A DNA stretch of 64,000 bases from Polyodon spathula (lineage: Eukaryota; Chordata; Actinopteri; Acipenseriformes; Polyodontidae), in NCBI RefSeq assembly GCF_017654505.1, contig NC_054559.1, positions 17,942,292 to 18,006,291 of the forward strand. Direction: 5' to 3'. Below the pieces are notes generated by a model, which ran no database searches, had not been told where the DNA came from, and saw only the letters and a list, made by a program, of their open reading frames with translations. Position numbers and translations under genes: made by a program. Shown in pieces: positions 40,201 to 51,104 of the stretch; within the stretch, counting starts at the first letter, position 1, and the number at the start of each line of letters is the position of its first letter.

Positions 40201-43200
40201 TCAAGGAACAAGGCTGGAAATCTGAGAGGAATTATTAGTTTCATGCATGGTCTTTTACGTTTTTATTCAATTGGAAGTCTGGTTCCAGCTTTTACAGCAG
40301 TTAGTAAGAAGAAGCCTCAAGGATACCGTGTATTCCACAGGAATGTAAATGCTGATGATGCTGTTGCAGGGTTGGCGGTTTCGCTAGGCAGCGTCCTGTC
40401 AGCAAGAGCTGTCCAGCACATAGGCTGCAATGGACGCTTCACTGCATGGAGTTAGAGTTTGTGTACAGGCTGGTGTTAAGTGAAGTCACTCTGCACTGCA
40501 GAGCAATGAAACTTTACAACCCCCTTCCATCCTTTCACTGCTACTCACATCTTACTTTCTCTGTGCACCACCTCTCACAGCACTAACCTGTCTGTCTGTC
40601 AATGTAGAGATTATCTAGCTGGCTAGCCAGGATATAAGGACACTGCTCAATTAGTAATGGCATCCCTTGCTTTGGTGGGAGGGAGGGGGTGCTCTAGCTG
40701 GGATAACAGCCAAGCCAAGCTGTATTAAACTCTGAAAACTGCAGTGCTGTGAAAATTAGGGCAGTTGGGTACAGCACAGTGTCCAAATTCCAGATCGCCC
40801 TGCAGATGAGACTGGTAGCAGATCTAGTAGGGGCTACAATGTGTTCTTAAAATGCATGAGCAAAAGCTAGTGTCTGCTCCATAATTTGAGTGTTTTGTTT
40901 GTGAGAAATGTGTGTGTAAATTTGATCATATTTCTCCAAATGTAGAAGGTGTAAACTGTTTTTATTTATTTATTCGTTCATGCATTCTTTTCTTCATTTT
41001 TTTTGTTTGCCTTTTAGATCCCTTTCTGTTGTCTTTTTGGTTCTCGTTTCTCTGCTCTGATCACTCTTGCATCTCTATATTTGTTCTGCTACTCCTCATC
41101 CTCCTCCCCCTCACCCCTGCTCTGGCGCTGGCTTGTCTGCTAGTTCTCTGATGGAAGATACTGGATTTATTCCCCCGTCCCACAGCGCAGGTCCAGATCA
41201 CACACAGACTGTGACGTTGGTGTAAGTCAAGTTGAATTCAGGGTTCGAGTAGCCACAGGACCAGGGCTGGGTCAATCCATGGTTTTCCCAAATTCCAATT
41301 ATTTATTTTGAAGGAATTTATATTTTAGAGACCTAATAATTGCAATGACTTTTTCTTTTTTTTTTTTTTCAACTACAGTGCTTTCATTTTGAAGCCAGTT
41401 TTAATTGACCAACAGTGACATCAATCTGAAATCAATCTATTGCCACTGCGAGAAGCTCGTTTTAACAGAGTACTGCTATTTGCAGTTGTGATCAGTGATG
41501 TGTTGGGATTTATGAAAAGGGAATGGGAATTTGGAATTGGGAATTGCTTTTAAAAATGGAATTGAAAAACAGGACTTGACCCCAACCCAGCCACGCAGTG
41601 CAGGTTAAAAGACTCAAGAATGTAAATTGCAAGTAGCTTCAGGTTGTGTATTTTCTTTCCTGTCCCTTGGCTTTTTATAAAGTGCGCAATCATTGAGTGG
41701 TAATTGCAAAAGCTTAGTGTTTAATTTTTTCATAATCCCCTGTGTTAACGTACTATCCTGAGTTCAGGGTCTGCTCTGCTGATTCTAGTAGCCTGCCGCA
41801 GACACACAGCGTGAAATGCAGAAATTATATCCTCTAGTTTAACAAGTTCACTCCTGCTGTCGAAATGATAAACACCTTTAGTGAAAATGCATAAACAATA
41901 AGGGGGGTGGGGGGGTCTTTTTTAACTGTGCAACAACAGTGTGTACCCACTCCTTGCATTTGAACTGCATATTTAACACATGGTCTCTAACCCTAGCCTA
42001 ACTGGTAAGCTACAGTGAATGGCGTTTTACAAATTGTGGGGGCGGAGAGTTCACTGCTTATCATGATGGGATTAGCGCAGGAAATACCACCAGCGAGGAC
42101 CCAGTGTGTTAAATATGTTTCTCATCTGTCTCAGAAATGTTGGAAACCGCCTCTCCTGCTTTCATCCTTCACGTGCTGCTTGCAGTATTTTTATCTTTAT
42201 TTTCTCTCTCTGCCCCTCTGCTTCTTGCTGTTTCTCTTGCGCCCTCTACTGTCTGCTCCTGGCGTTTCAGCCTCCAGATGAAAGGACTTGGGTTTACTCT
42301 CCACTTCACTATAATTCGCAGGCGCCCCCCGATTCGGACGGGGAGGGTGAAACAGTAAGTCTGATCCGTCGTTTTCCTCTCTTGAAAACCTTGTTCTTTT
42401 CTGTTCTCCCGTTGTTCTGGGACCTTTTTAATTCTGCAGTGAGTGGGTGGAGTGCTGAACAGAGGCAGTTCATTTTTTCTTTATACTTGTTTACCCTGGT
42501 GTACAATATTAAATGAAGCACCTGTCATATCACTGTCAGTAGGGTGTAGGGCCACTGTAGGGAGCTGGGATGGACCACTGGCTCAATACAAAGACCAGTC
42601 TGCTCTTAACCCTTTAAGGGCCAGCACAGAGTATAGCCGCTGCTGGTTGCAGTTTGGTATCTGCTGTGGAAAGTCTTAAGACAGCTGGGTGCTGTGAGAT
42701 GGCTTGGTGGATAATATACTCGGAAGTTGTACAAATCCGAACTGTAAGCAAATAAAAAACCGAGGCAGGCATTTTTTTTTTATGTTTTGTTTTTACGCAC
42801 CGGCCGCAGCGGACGTTTTGATTCATCAAAACACAACTAGCAAAGGGTCTCTCTTTGATCCTCGGAGGTTGAAATCTTTTCTGCACAAGACGCAAGTCTC
42901 TGGTGCGAACTCGTCTCTGCTGTGTGATCTGTACGGCAGCATCGCCAAAGTGAAACTGTATTGAATGGGAAAAGAAAACAAAAACATTATCATCAGACAA
43001 GAATCCAGCCCCCCACCCCTAGATCTGTTCATTTTACAAAGTTTCTCAGTAGCAGTTAGTCCCCCTGTAATCACAAGCTCCTGAAATGAATCGGTTATTT
43101 AGCAGACGCTTTTATCCAAAGCGACTTAGAGACTAGGGAGTGATCTGTGTATCATTACAACTGCTGTTGCAGAGTCACTTACAATAGGACCTCTGTTTTA

Positions 43201-43272
43201 TGTCTCATCCAAAGGACGGATTGACCCGTTTTCCTTGTCCTTCCTAACTCTGTGTCTCCTTTCCCTCAGTAA
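30061..43272 (+). CDS. pip5k1c: pip5k1c: phosphatidylinositol-4-phosphate 5-kinase type I gamma (5' end missing)
   Basis: Makes PI(4,5)P2 from PI4P at the plasma membrane, focal adhesions and synapses. Thirteen exons join in frame: 30061-30213, 32600-32899, 33521-33726, 34112-34195, 34301-34349, 35242-35326, 35437-35598, 36041-36179, 36720-36749, 36882-37001, 38622-38760, 42271-42354 and 43270 onward, where the first codon is the TAA stop. The 517 visible residues begin at [10 protein letters not shown]. Landmarks in order are the glycine-rich loop GASGSLFYV, the DLKGS motif, [11 protein letters not shown], the IIDILQSY segment, and an activation loop with KKLEHTWK, whose Lys pair and Glu are typical of type I enzymes. 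The gamma-specific tail follows: [15 protein letters not shown], a Gln-rich stretch and VTDIYF, then the talin-binding WVYSPLHY. Human PIP5K1C long form is 668 residues, so about 150 amino-terminal residues are lost in or before the gap. Every junction phase is consistent and no key motif is broken. Confidence 0.97.
30579..30604. repeat. (ATAG)n microsatellite
   Basis: About six units in the first visible pip5k1c intron. Confidence 0.9.
31139..31217. repeat. (CT)n microsatellite
   Basis: About 39 CT units with one interruption, in a pip5k1c intron. It generates Ser-Leu and Arg-Glu repeat frames that are not genes. Confidence 0.95.
32915..33055. mobile_element. Inverted-repeat MITE, family A, truncated copy beside a splice donor
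   Basis: Starts cagggatagaaataag only 15 bases after the donor GTAAGC at 32900 of the pip5k1c exon encoding DLKGS. The right terminus is lost where a T run begins at about 33056. Confidence 0.75.
34449..34915. mobile_element. 467-bp foldback (long inverted repeat) element in a pip5k1c intron
   Basis: The left arm, about 34449-34632, starts tttttgttcctgggtagt. The right arm, about 34733-34915, is nearly its exact reverse complement, ending tacccaggaacaaaaa. Arms of about 180 bp surround a loop of about 100 bp. It has no coding capacity. It lies between the two exons encoding the kinase activation loop and probably arose as a non-autonomous DNA transposon. No clear target duplication is seen because both ends run into A/T tracts. 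Confidence 0.8.
35706..35741. repeat. (ACAT)n microsatellite
   Basis: Nine tetranucleotide units in a pip5k1c intron. Confidence 0.95.
37030..37184. mobile_element. Inverted-repeat MITE, family A, internally deleted copy
   Basis: The right half is intact (cacacactgtggctaacc to ccctccctg). The left half has lost part of the segment between attgcaca and gagttt. It lies just after the exon ending at 37001. Confidence 0.7.
37771..38159. mobile_element. AATTCC-rich inverted-repeat element (family E), copy 2
   Basis: Starts gaccagaggccaattaa and ends attcaccacagctctggtc, an imperfect inverted terminal pair. The interior carries several AATTAC/AATTCC hexamers. It has no coding content. Confidence 0.5.
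39158..39322. mobile_element. AATTCC-rich inverted-repeat element (family E), copy 3
   Basis: Left end cagggttggggtcaattt; right arm ggaattggaattggtccc-like and degenerate. The centre is a palindromic series of AATTCC and GGAATT hexamers. Confidence 0.65.
41272..41592. mobile_element. AATTCC-rich inverted-repeat element (family E), copy 4
   Basis: Starts cagggctgggtcaatcc and ends ttgaccccaacccag, with AATTCC-like hexamers just inside both ends and about 200 bases of unrelated interior. It is the longest of the four copies. Confidence 0.6.
42271..42354 (+). CDS. pip5k1c: pip5k1c cassette exon encoding the talin/AP-2 binding tail
   Basis: Acceptor ggcgtttcag and donor GTAAGT bound an 84-base exon of exactly 28 codons in phase 0. 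It contains WVYSPLHY, the segment that in mammals binds the talin FERM domain and the AP-2 mu subunit. The Tyr and following Ser-Pro, targets of Src and Cdk5 in mammals, are kept. The next exon (43270) begins directly with TAA. Inclusion therefore ends the protein ...GEGET and skipping ends it ...VTDIYF, matching the mammalian 668- and 640-residue isoforms. Confidence 0.93.
43092..43215 (-). mobile_element. 5'-truncated SINE fragment, minus orientation
   Basis: The block tttagcagacgcttttatcc followed by aaagcgacttagagactagg is the reverse complement of a very common fish SINE 3' region. The rest parallels the body of the SINE at 12784, including the ggatgagac and gtgactctgcaac blocks. No pol III head is present. 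It sits just before the last pip5k1c exon. Confidence 0.7.
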
Positions 43273-43412
43273 TTCCAAGTGCGGATAGCACGTGAGACGG
43301 GAGAAGAGATGGAGGTATGTTTTTGACGGACTCTGTTGCCTCAGGGAGACTCTTTGACTCTGCGGTGTTTGAAATCCAGATCCAAAGGCTTCCGGAGAGA
43401 ATACACCCACCA

Positions 43413-43437
43413 CCCCCCCCCCCCCCCCCCCCCCCCC
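43413..43437. repeat. Poly-C run
   Basis: About 25 C residues, followed by C-rich sequence. Confidence 0.9.
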
Positions 43438-43580
43438 ACCCACACACCCCCCACCCCGCACTCATCCGGTTCTTTTTTTTCCCGGAAAAAACCCTAAGGA
43501 GGAAAAAAAAATTCAATACAAACTAAATTTAACTAAACCCTGTAAACTATATCTAGGCCGGGTGGGGTGGGTGGGGGGGG

Positions 43581-43585
<5 letters not shown>

Positions 43586-43621
<36 letters not shown>
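43586..43621. repeat. Poly-A run
   Basis: About 36 A residues. This could be a retroposon tail or simple-sequence expansion; no retroposon body is evident upstream. Confidence 0.9.
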
Positions 43622-43623
<2 letters not shown>

Positions 43624-45482
43624 AAGACATGAAGAAAAACTATATACTTCCATCAAGCATCATGAATTTTAAATATGTGTGTATATTTGCTTTATTTATG
43701 CACTTTCCAAACTGTTTTTAATGCTGTGAAATTTTTTTCATTATTATTATTATTATTTTCAGGTTTATTTTCTTGTAGGAGAAGCTACCTGCATTATTTT
43801 TTATTTAGGATTTTGCTTTTCGTCTGTTTTTGTATATTCCTTGCATAAACGGAAGCAGGTCTTGTGATGTTAATCCTATAGGGATCCTGCCCAAGTCCTG
43901 CCCAAAAGGTAGCTCTCAATCCCTCCCAGTAAAGAATCTGATCTGATCGAGTGAAGTAGCCTGATTGGTCAAGTGACGCGAGGACAGTATAATCACAGAG
44001 CACTTCATAATACCCTGGCAGAGGGGGCAGTTCTGATGAAAATGCCCTACGTTTTTCACAATAAGGATGGGTACAACCAAGACGGCAGCGCCCCTGTCAG
44101 GTGCAACCGCTTTGAGAACAGCAGGACATCTGCTTGGCCTGCCCGATCCTCGGACGACAATCAAGATGCTAAAATAGAGGATGTGAGAGACCGTCCCACA
44201 TCTTGTAGACTCGGTGGCTATTACAAAATGACCAAAGACACGGGAGTGGGTGCTAGTATTCAGGCAGGGCGGTGTATTTGTTTGCCTGTGCTTTATAATG
44301 CAGGACACCGTCCTGAAAAGAACAGTGGGGGAGGGATTGAGGCTTGGTGGTTAAACTGCAAGTGAATTTGTGTATCTGACCCCGTCTCTTATGCGGAGGT
44401 CTTCTGTCACCCAATTGTATAGCAATTCTGTGAGCCCTCATTTCAAGGGACCCATACGAAATTTATAATGCATTTATATTATTCATTAGACACACACTAA
44501 AAAGTGGAATGGTTCAAACTGCAATGCAGGGGTCCTCTGTTGCACATATTATATCTACCTGCCTCGCTTCCCCACATGAGATTGGGTCAATTGCACCTGA
44601 CTTGAACACTAGTAGCGTATTAACTTCTAACTCTTAAGTGCCCCGCGCACAGCCAGTGTTCTGTTGGAGGCGTTTCATTAAAGACTTGCGTTCTCCTGTG
44701 CAGAATTGTGTCTCGTGGCTGGATTGGTGGGTCAGTAAGGGTCAGAGGTGACGGGGCTCTTGCAGTTCTTATTGTTCAGCGGTGTCCTGATCTCGGAGCT
44801 GTGCAGCTGGTTCAGATTGGCTACACCTTTTCTCTCCTTGTTTGTACGCTCTACTGTTGTGGTCAGTGAAGAGAAAGCCTGTGTTCCCTAAAAACACGAA
44901 AGCCACTCTGCATATTTTTTTAATTCTGGTTAACCTACACAAAGCAACTAGTTGCAATACAATACACAAGTCCCAGGGTAGCTTGTAGGACTGGTTTAAA
45001 CAAACAAAGAAAAAAAAAAACAACATTCCTCTAATTATTCTCATTGTTCTGCTGTTTAACTTTAAACAGTAAGGGCTCTGTTTTATAAACAACCCCCTCC
45101 ATTTCCTAATAAACAACACAATAATAAAGCTAGCATTTAACCACTGTTTCAAATTCACTTGGAATCCCCCCCCCCCCCAACAGGCACACAGACCGTGCCT
45201 TCCTTTACCAGGACTTGCCAGTTGTTTAAGTCGGCATCCGCTTTTTGGCCCCAATAGAAAAGAACAACACTGTTCATGCCAGTTCATGCCCCCCCCTGCA
45301 TGCAAAGTCCCGTGACTCTTCACACTGTACTACAGGTTTGGACACCAGTGCTACCGATTCCCAGCACTTTGAGGGATTTCTGCAGTGCAGGTAAAATCCT
45401 ACCCAGTGAGCAAAATAGTGTTTCAAGATCAGAAATAAGCTGAGACAATAAAGGAAAAGTGGCCTGCCCCTGAAAGTCACTC

Positions 45483-45521
45483 CTGCTCGCACGCACGCAC
45501 GCACACACACACACACACACG
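45483..45521. repeat. (GCAC)n/(CA)n microsatellite
   Basis: Three to four gcac units followed by about ten CA units. Confidence 0.9.
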
Positions 45522-46169
45522 GTTAGGGTTATAACAATACAGTTAAAGAAACAAATTTAGAGGTGCCAGTTAAAAATGCTCCAAAAAATTACAAAGTAGC
45601 CTGTCTTCAAATGAGGACAATGGCACTTACTGGGGAAGGCAGCATTTCCATATCTTTGAAACATGCATTAATATTAACAGAGCAAGGGGGGGATAGTTAG
45701 CAACTTCCCAAGCCTCCCGTGTCAGTCTATTGTGCATGTGGGCACGGCATCACTGTACACTCGTGTGTGTTCGCTCTGTCCTGCTGGCGCAGTGTGAAAT
45801 ATCCTGAAGAATGTATGCCAGGTTGACAAGTGATTTACCTTGTTGGTTGATACAGGATTCAAATGAAGTATGGGTGTGATCTGCTTCATGTCACTCCATG
45901 AAACAAAATATTTGTATTTTATTTTTTTGACTTGTAAACAGAAAAAAAATAATAATAATGTAAAGTGTTGTTAGTTGTTATGAAGATGTGCAGTGGCCAG
46001 TATACTTAATTGCTGTATTTCAAATAAATAAATAAATAGTTAACCTGCAATAATGTGTAACTGACTAGCTATTGGATTGCCTTATTGAGAGAAAAATGCA
46101 TATTTGATAGCTTTCCATTGTAGTGAGATTATTTTTAATTTGATTTAAATAATTTAATAATTAAATTTA

Positions 46170-46187
46170 ATATAATATTATATATAT

Positions 46188-46236
<49 letters not shown>
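46170..46236. repeat. (AT)n microsatellite
   Basis: AT dinucleotides with one interruption, within a longer AT-only stretch from about 46130. Confidence 0.95.
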
Positions 46237-46237
<1 letters not shown>

Positions 46238-46757
46238 CAATATTATAATCAATTTTATTTTGTCATGCTGCTAATATTGACTCGAGTGAGATCCATGTCA
46301 GATTTACTTTATGTAATTACTCTTTCTTCTTGAGTTGTAACTGTGATTATAATATTTGTTACCTTCAAGAAAATATTTCAAAAGAAGCCATGGGGAGAGT
46401 TTCTCTTGTGTGTAAAGCATGGGGAGCGGTCTGTGTGCTGTATTCAATACCAGGCTGGAGGCGCGGGGCTGATGTTTGTGAAACTGTTTTGTTTTTTAAA
46501 GACTGAATTCCTATTCAAACCACTGTGAGCTGTCTGGGTGTTTTTTTTCCCCCTGTACAAATTATACGGTCAGCAGACAGGAGGTGGAGCAGACAAGCTA
46601 CTTGATGTGATGATGGGTTTTTGTTTTGTTTAGTTTTATTTTTTATGTTCTCTACTTTAAGAAGAAAGTCGAAAAGTTAATGAGATCGGTCAGCGTGAAG
46701 AGTAACCAGGAGCAGCATTACAAATACAGATGAAACAAAAAATTGTGACGTTCTCTG

Positions 46758-46763
46758 AATAAA
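46758..46763 (+). terminator. pip5k1c: Candidate poly(A) signal for pip5k1c
   Basis: AATAAA in aatgtgaata-like context, with further AATAAA hexamers near 46788 and 46804 and GT-rich sequence after 46820. The choice among them cannot be made from sequence alone. Confidence 0.4.
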
Positions 46764-47116
46764 GCGTCTGTATATTATAATATAAAAAATAAAACATTGA
46801 GAAAATAAAAACTATAAAAAAATTCTGTGTTTGCTTTTTTCGGGGGGGAGGTAATTAAATGCTTTGTGTATTTAGTGGTTTGGTTATTAAATGTGTAGTT
46901 AATGAAATATATAGAAAACAGCATTCAGCTGTAAAGGAAATGTCTCAAACTATACTTCCTTAAACAGAAGTATTAAAAATAAATACATGTTACTTAGTTA
47001 GCTGCGTTAAAATGTAGATTTGATCATCCTTCGATGCACGCACACCTAGGTTTTGACATCATGACAGACACGCATGATCTGAAGAACGCAGGCTGCAGAC
47101 ACAAACCACTGTATTA

Positions 47117-47135
47117 ACTACAACTCCCAGGATGC
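47117..47135 (+). promoter_or_regulatory. ZNF143/STAF-like binding motif
   Basis: The 19-base string actacaactcccaggatgc closely matches the long vertebrate ZNF143 site. No exon is visible next to it, so it may mark a small unannotated promoter or derive from a repeat. Confidence 0.35.
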
Positions 47136-47433
47136 TGTAGGAATCAACCTGCTTCCACTGTGCAGTTTAAACACAAAGTGATCGCTGTCTGTGACCTTGG
47201 CATGATGTGAGAGGCGATCCGGTTTGAAACGTTTTATTATTCTTCGTTGCAAAAACATTGTGTCGTGACCTCCATTTTATCAACGGGGCAAATGATGTGT
47301 TGTTGTGAAACCATGTGTGAAATTGAGTTTCATTGCTTTGGAATTTGATTGTAATTTTTGAAAAAGTAAGTCTTTTGCATTGCGAAAATATGTTGGGTTA
47401 TCACTTTGAATCTATTATTATACATACAGTATA

Positions 47434-47606
47434 CAGGGATGGAAATAAGGCTCCTATTGCATAGCAATTTGACTCATTCCAGGTTCTAATACAAGCTTGA
47501 TTAGCCCCAGTGTACAGGTAACAAGCTCAGTGTGTCTTACTAAACTTCTAGTAAAACCAGGAACGGATCGAACTGTTGTGCAATGGGAGTCTAATTTCCA
47601 GCCCTG
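47434..47606. mobile_element. Inverted-repeat MITE, family A, copy 4
   Basis: Starts cagggatggaaataagg and ends tttccagccctg, with the core in the same orientation as the copy at 17525. The flanking pentamers GTATA and GTACC share three of five positions. Confidence 0.8.
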
Positions 47607-47613
47607 GTACCTA

Positions 47614-47621
<8 letters not shown>

Positions 47622-47646
<25 letters not shown>
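47622..47646. repeat. (AT)n microsatellite
   Basis: About 12 AT units directly after a short (TG)n run. Confidence 0.9.
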
Positions 47647-47950
47647 TTTATTAGTGTGTGTATTTATTTGTCTATATATGCACTCTCGTTTTTATCAACC
47701 AATACATACACATCATAACCTTTGCATAAAAAGACAGCCGTGAGAAGTTAACTAAAAATGATCTATTATATATAATTCCATTCGAGTATCTTGTTCACGT
47801 CATTAATTCTTAAAATTATAAATAAAGGAACGGACAACAAAAGCCCACCCAGTAAGTGTGTCTAACCTGGAGAGCCCGAATCCTGCAGGGTTAATACTTG
47901 TCTTCACCTCCTCAATGGGTAAAGATCTGGAACAGCAGTTAATCTAGACT

Positions 47951-48632
47951 AAGCCAGTAACTGGTTGAATTAAGTAGCGGAGAAGCTCGATTGAAACCAG
48001 AAGATCTAGTAGCTCTCCAGGACCAGGGTTAAAGATAAGCCAGTAACTGGTTGAATTAAGTAGCGGAGAGCTCGATTGAAACCAGAAGATCTAGTAGCTC
48101 TCCAGGACCAGGGTTAAAGATAAGCCAGTAACTGGTTGAATTAAGTAGCGGAGAGCTCGATTGAAACCAGAAGATCTAGTAGCTCTCCAGGACCAGGGTT
48201 AGAGATAAGCCAGTAACTGGTTGAATTAAGTAGCGCAGAGCTCGATTGAAACCAGAAGATCTAGTAGCTCTCCAGGACCAGGGTTAGAGATAAGCCAGTA
48301 ACTGGTTGAATTAAGTAGCGGAGAGCTCGATTGAAACCAGAAGATCTAGTAGCTCTCCAGGACCAGGGTTAGAGATAAGCCAGTAACTGGTTGAATTAAG
48401 TAGCGGAGAGCTCGATTGAAACCAGAAGATCTAGTAGCTCTCCAGGACCAGGGTTAGAGATAAGCCAGTAACTGGTTGAATTAAGTAGCGGAGAAGCTCG
48501 ATTGAAACCAGAAGATCTAGTAGCTCTCCAGGACCAGGGTTAGAGATAAGCCAGTAACTGGTTGAATTAAGTAGCGGAGAGCTCGATTGAAACCAGAAGA
48601 TCTAGTAGCTCTCCAGGACCAGGGTTGGAGAC
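47951..48632. repeat. 85-bp tandem repeat, 8 units, derived from a DNA-element terminus
   Basis: Units begin aagccagtaactggttgaat at 47951, 48037, 48122, 48207, 48292, 48377, 48462 and 48548, so the period is 85 bases with two 86-base spacings. Each unit ends agctctccaggaccaggg, which is the inverted-terminal type of hAT-like MITEs. Matching inverted sequence (ctggagagcccgaatcctg) lies upstream near 47870, and the array ends ggttggagaccccctg. The units are nearly identical, so the expansion looks recent. Confidence 0.9.
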
Positions 48633-48652
48633 CCCCTGACCGAGGGGCTTAA

Positions 48653-48760
48653 AATAAGGAGTTTAAAAAAAAATTCCAAAACGGGTCCAATCACAGCAGT
48701 CCCTCTGTTGAAACCACACCCTTGTCCCTCCCCTGGGTCCTCATCTCCGGTGGGAAGTAG
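48653..48760 (+). mobile_element. Dispersed repeat (family F), copy 1
   Basis: Contains ggagtttaaaaa, ccaatcacagcagt and gaaaccacacccttgtccc in this order. The same blocks occur in reverse orientation at 53120-53240. The class is unknown. Confidence 0.45.
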
Positions 48761-48938
48761 CCTCGATCCAGCTGCTTTGTGTGAGCACCGTGGACAGTCT
48801 GAACTCCGCTTTTCCTGTTCAGTAAACGCGATCCTCAGTCTTGCTTTGTTGAGCACCTTCTCCTAGTTTTAGCTTGCACTATAAACCTTTCATTTAGTTT
48901 CAAATCCGCCAAGTAGAACTAGCTCAGTTTATCAAGTG

Positions 48939-49229
48939 CAGCGGTTCCCAAGCCTGGGCCTGGGGACCCCCTGTGTCTGCTCCCGGTTACTTAACTAGAC
49001 CCTTCACTGAACTGAGCACTGGTCTATTGTTTTCAGCTCTTAAACAGTTGCAGATTAAGTTAGCTAGAACATTGTATTAGTAAACTGAACTCTGCAACTG
49101 TTTTAGAGCTGAAAACAATTTAGAAGGTCTAACAATTCAATGAAGGGTCTAGTTAAGTAATTGAGAGCTCGGTTGGAATGAAAACCAGCCGACACAGGGG
49201 GTCCCCAGGACCAGGCTTGGGAACCGCTG
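48939..49229. mobile_element. hAT-type MITE (family B), copy 2
   Basis: A 291-bp palindrome starting cagcggttcccaagcctg and ending caggcttgggaaccgctg. It shares the ttacttaactagaccctt and ttgttttcagctctta tracts with the copy at 6745. The 8-bp flanks ATCAAGTG and CCCTAGTG agree at five of eight positions. Confidence 0.85.
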
Positions 49230-49587
49230 CCCTAGTGGACCCCTCTTTGCAACCCACCGTGACCACAAGCTGTTTGCGTGCTGCTTTTGTTTCTGTTGTG
49301 TCTTTTGTTTAATGTAAGAGAAAAAAAAAACAGGAACGAATCCTGAAAACAAAAAAGAACCAAGTGAGTAATTCTTGGCTAAATCCACGACTTGTGCTGC
49401 TCACAGTGTGTGTGTCTGTGTGTGTGTAGAGTGTAGACCTTAGAACAGCCGGTCTCAAATGTAATCATGTTGGTGATTCTTTCTCCCAAGCAGTTTTCAT
49501 TCATCAGTGTAACTTGAATCCCCCCCCCTCCACACACACACACATTTTTATATTGTCCAGTCCCATTAAAGGGTTAAGTCTGGCCCC

Positions 49588-49674
49588 TGCTATACACTGT
49601 GGCTAATCAAGCTTGTATTAAAACCTGGAATGGGTAAAACTGCTATGCAGTAGGAGTCTTATTTCCCGTCCCTG
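49588..49674. mobile_element. Inverted-repeat MITE, family A, half copy
   Basis: Only the right half is present, from tatacactgtggctaatc to the terminal tcccgtccctg. Confidence 0.7.
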
Positions 49675-51104
49675 ATTCATGCAAGCAGTACGTTTTTTGT
49701 TTCTTTTTAAAGCTATTTTATTGGTTGATTTAACTTCTGAGTGCGTCAGAGGAATTCTTTGTCTTTGATTTCTGCTTCCTACCTGAAGGGGCCTTTGTGC
49801 TCTTGAAATGAGTAATATTTGAGCTGACCCTATTAAAAAGGTATAAAAAAAAAATAAAAACTTAGTTCATACAGCCCAACATATATAACAGCTGATGCAG
49901 TGCAATGAGAACAGGGTGATCGTTAACAACGCTAGGAACCAGTGGCTTATATAATGTACTGAAATCCAGGAGGGCAGCTAATACCCAATCCTGGTTTTAT
50001 TGCTGCTGGAGACAGTCTGCACAATCCTTGCTTGTGTTTGGGGCTCCTGACGTGGTGATGCTGGATTACCCGGAGACGTGCCCTTGAAGGGACAGGCTCG
50101 CTGCAGGAGCAGACAGGAAGCTCAGAGGGGCTTAGGAGCTGGATGTGCATCATCACTCAATCAGACTGTGAGCTCCCTGGATTCCACCTGCCCCCACACT
50201 GAGCCTCTGCAGTCCTTCACATTTTGTGAGCAGTATATACTTGCTGTTCACCTTCTCTACCAGGAGGTGGCAGCACAGCCACATAAACAGCCAGGCCTGC
50301 TTTGATGTTGTGTCAATTCTATTATCAGCAAGTGTTTTGCGGCACAGTGGGCTTGGGGACGATCATGTTTGTTTTTGCATTTGGGCTAAAATAACCTCCC
50401 CTTTTAAAAGGTTTGGGTTTTGTTTTTGTTTAGGGAAGAACGTTGATACACTGATCGGTGGTTTTTGGAAGCTTGGGTCAGTTCACGACTTGCTAGTGAG
50501 GGAAGTTTTCCTTAGTGCATTGGGGTGTTGACTGGTTAGAACAAATATTTGTGTAAATGTAAAGCTTCTCACTATCTGAATTTTAATTAGTTGCTATCAT
50601 TTGGAAACACTACTCTTTTTTATTCCAAATTGCAAAGTTGCAATAGTACGGTCCAGCGCAGTGGCTAAGAATTTATTGTACGGTGAAACACGGTGGACGG
50701 TAACAGGCTCGACTCTGTTGTGGAGAATTACACAAACGTTGCATTGTACTGCACTGTACCAGCGTGCAATACATCGTGCGTGTGTTTTGGCTGGTGCGGA
50801 CATTAAACAAAGCGTGGCCTGTATGCTATTCACAGATATTAAAACCACTTATATAGTTTACCAGTTTTGCATTTCCACCATGTTAGTGAATCGTATTTAC
50901 TTATTCATTCGTTTATTTAGAACAAGAACATGTATTTTTGTATTACTTTATTAGTTTTTTTTTTTTTTTTTTGCAAACAAAAACAACGTGTGCATTATGT
51001 TTATCTAATATAAATGTACGTATATAATAAAGAATCCGAACAAACGTTAATCAGTCGTTTCTTGGTTTCAAATAAAGAGGAAAGCAGAGAGCCCAGTCCT
51101 GGAG
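49675..51104. other. Intergenic stretch, no gene recognised
   Basis: Lies upstream of the MALT-like exons. It contains T runs near 50956-50973 and no clear TATA box. GC content rises just before the start codon at 51105. Confidence 0.45.

Larger units (their letters stand above)
43273..46763 (+). other. pip5k1c: Probable pip5k1c 3'UTR
   Basis: Follows the TAA at 43270-43272. No other gene start is seen before a cluster of AATAAA signals near 46.76 kb, and a UTR of about 3.5 kb would be in keeping with long mammalian PIP5K1C UTRs. Two overlapping 130-codon frames on opposite strands near 43.9-44.4 kb match nothing known. A GTATGT donor-like site at 43315 leaves open further splicing in the UTR. 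Confidence 0.4.

Noticed and set aside
43916..44365. Overlapping 130-codon frames on both strands in the presumed pip5k1c 3'UTR
   Set aside because: Neither contains a known domain, neither has splice partners, and mirror open frames on both strands are typical of chance.
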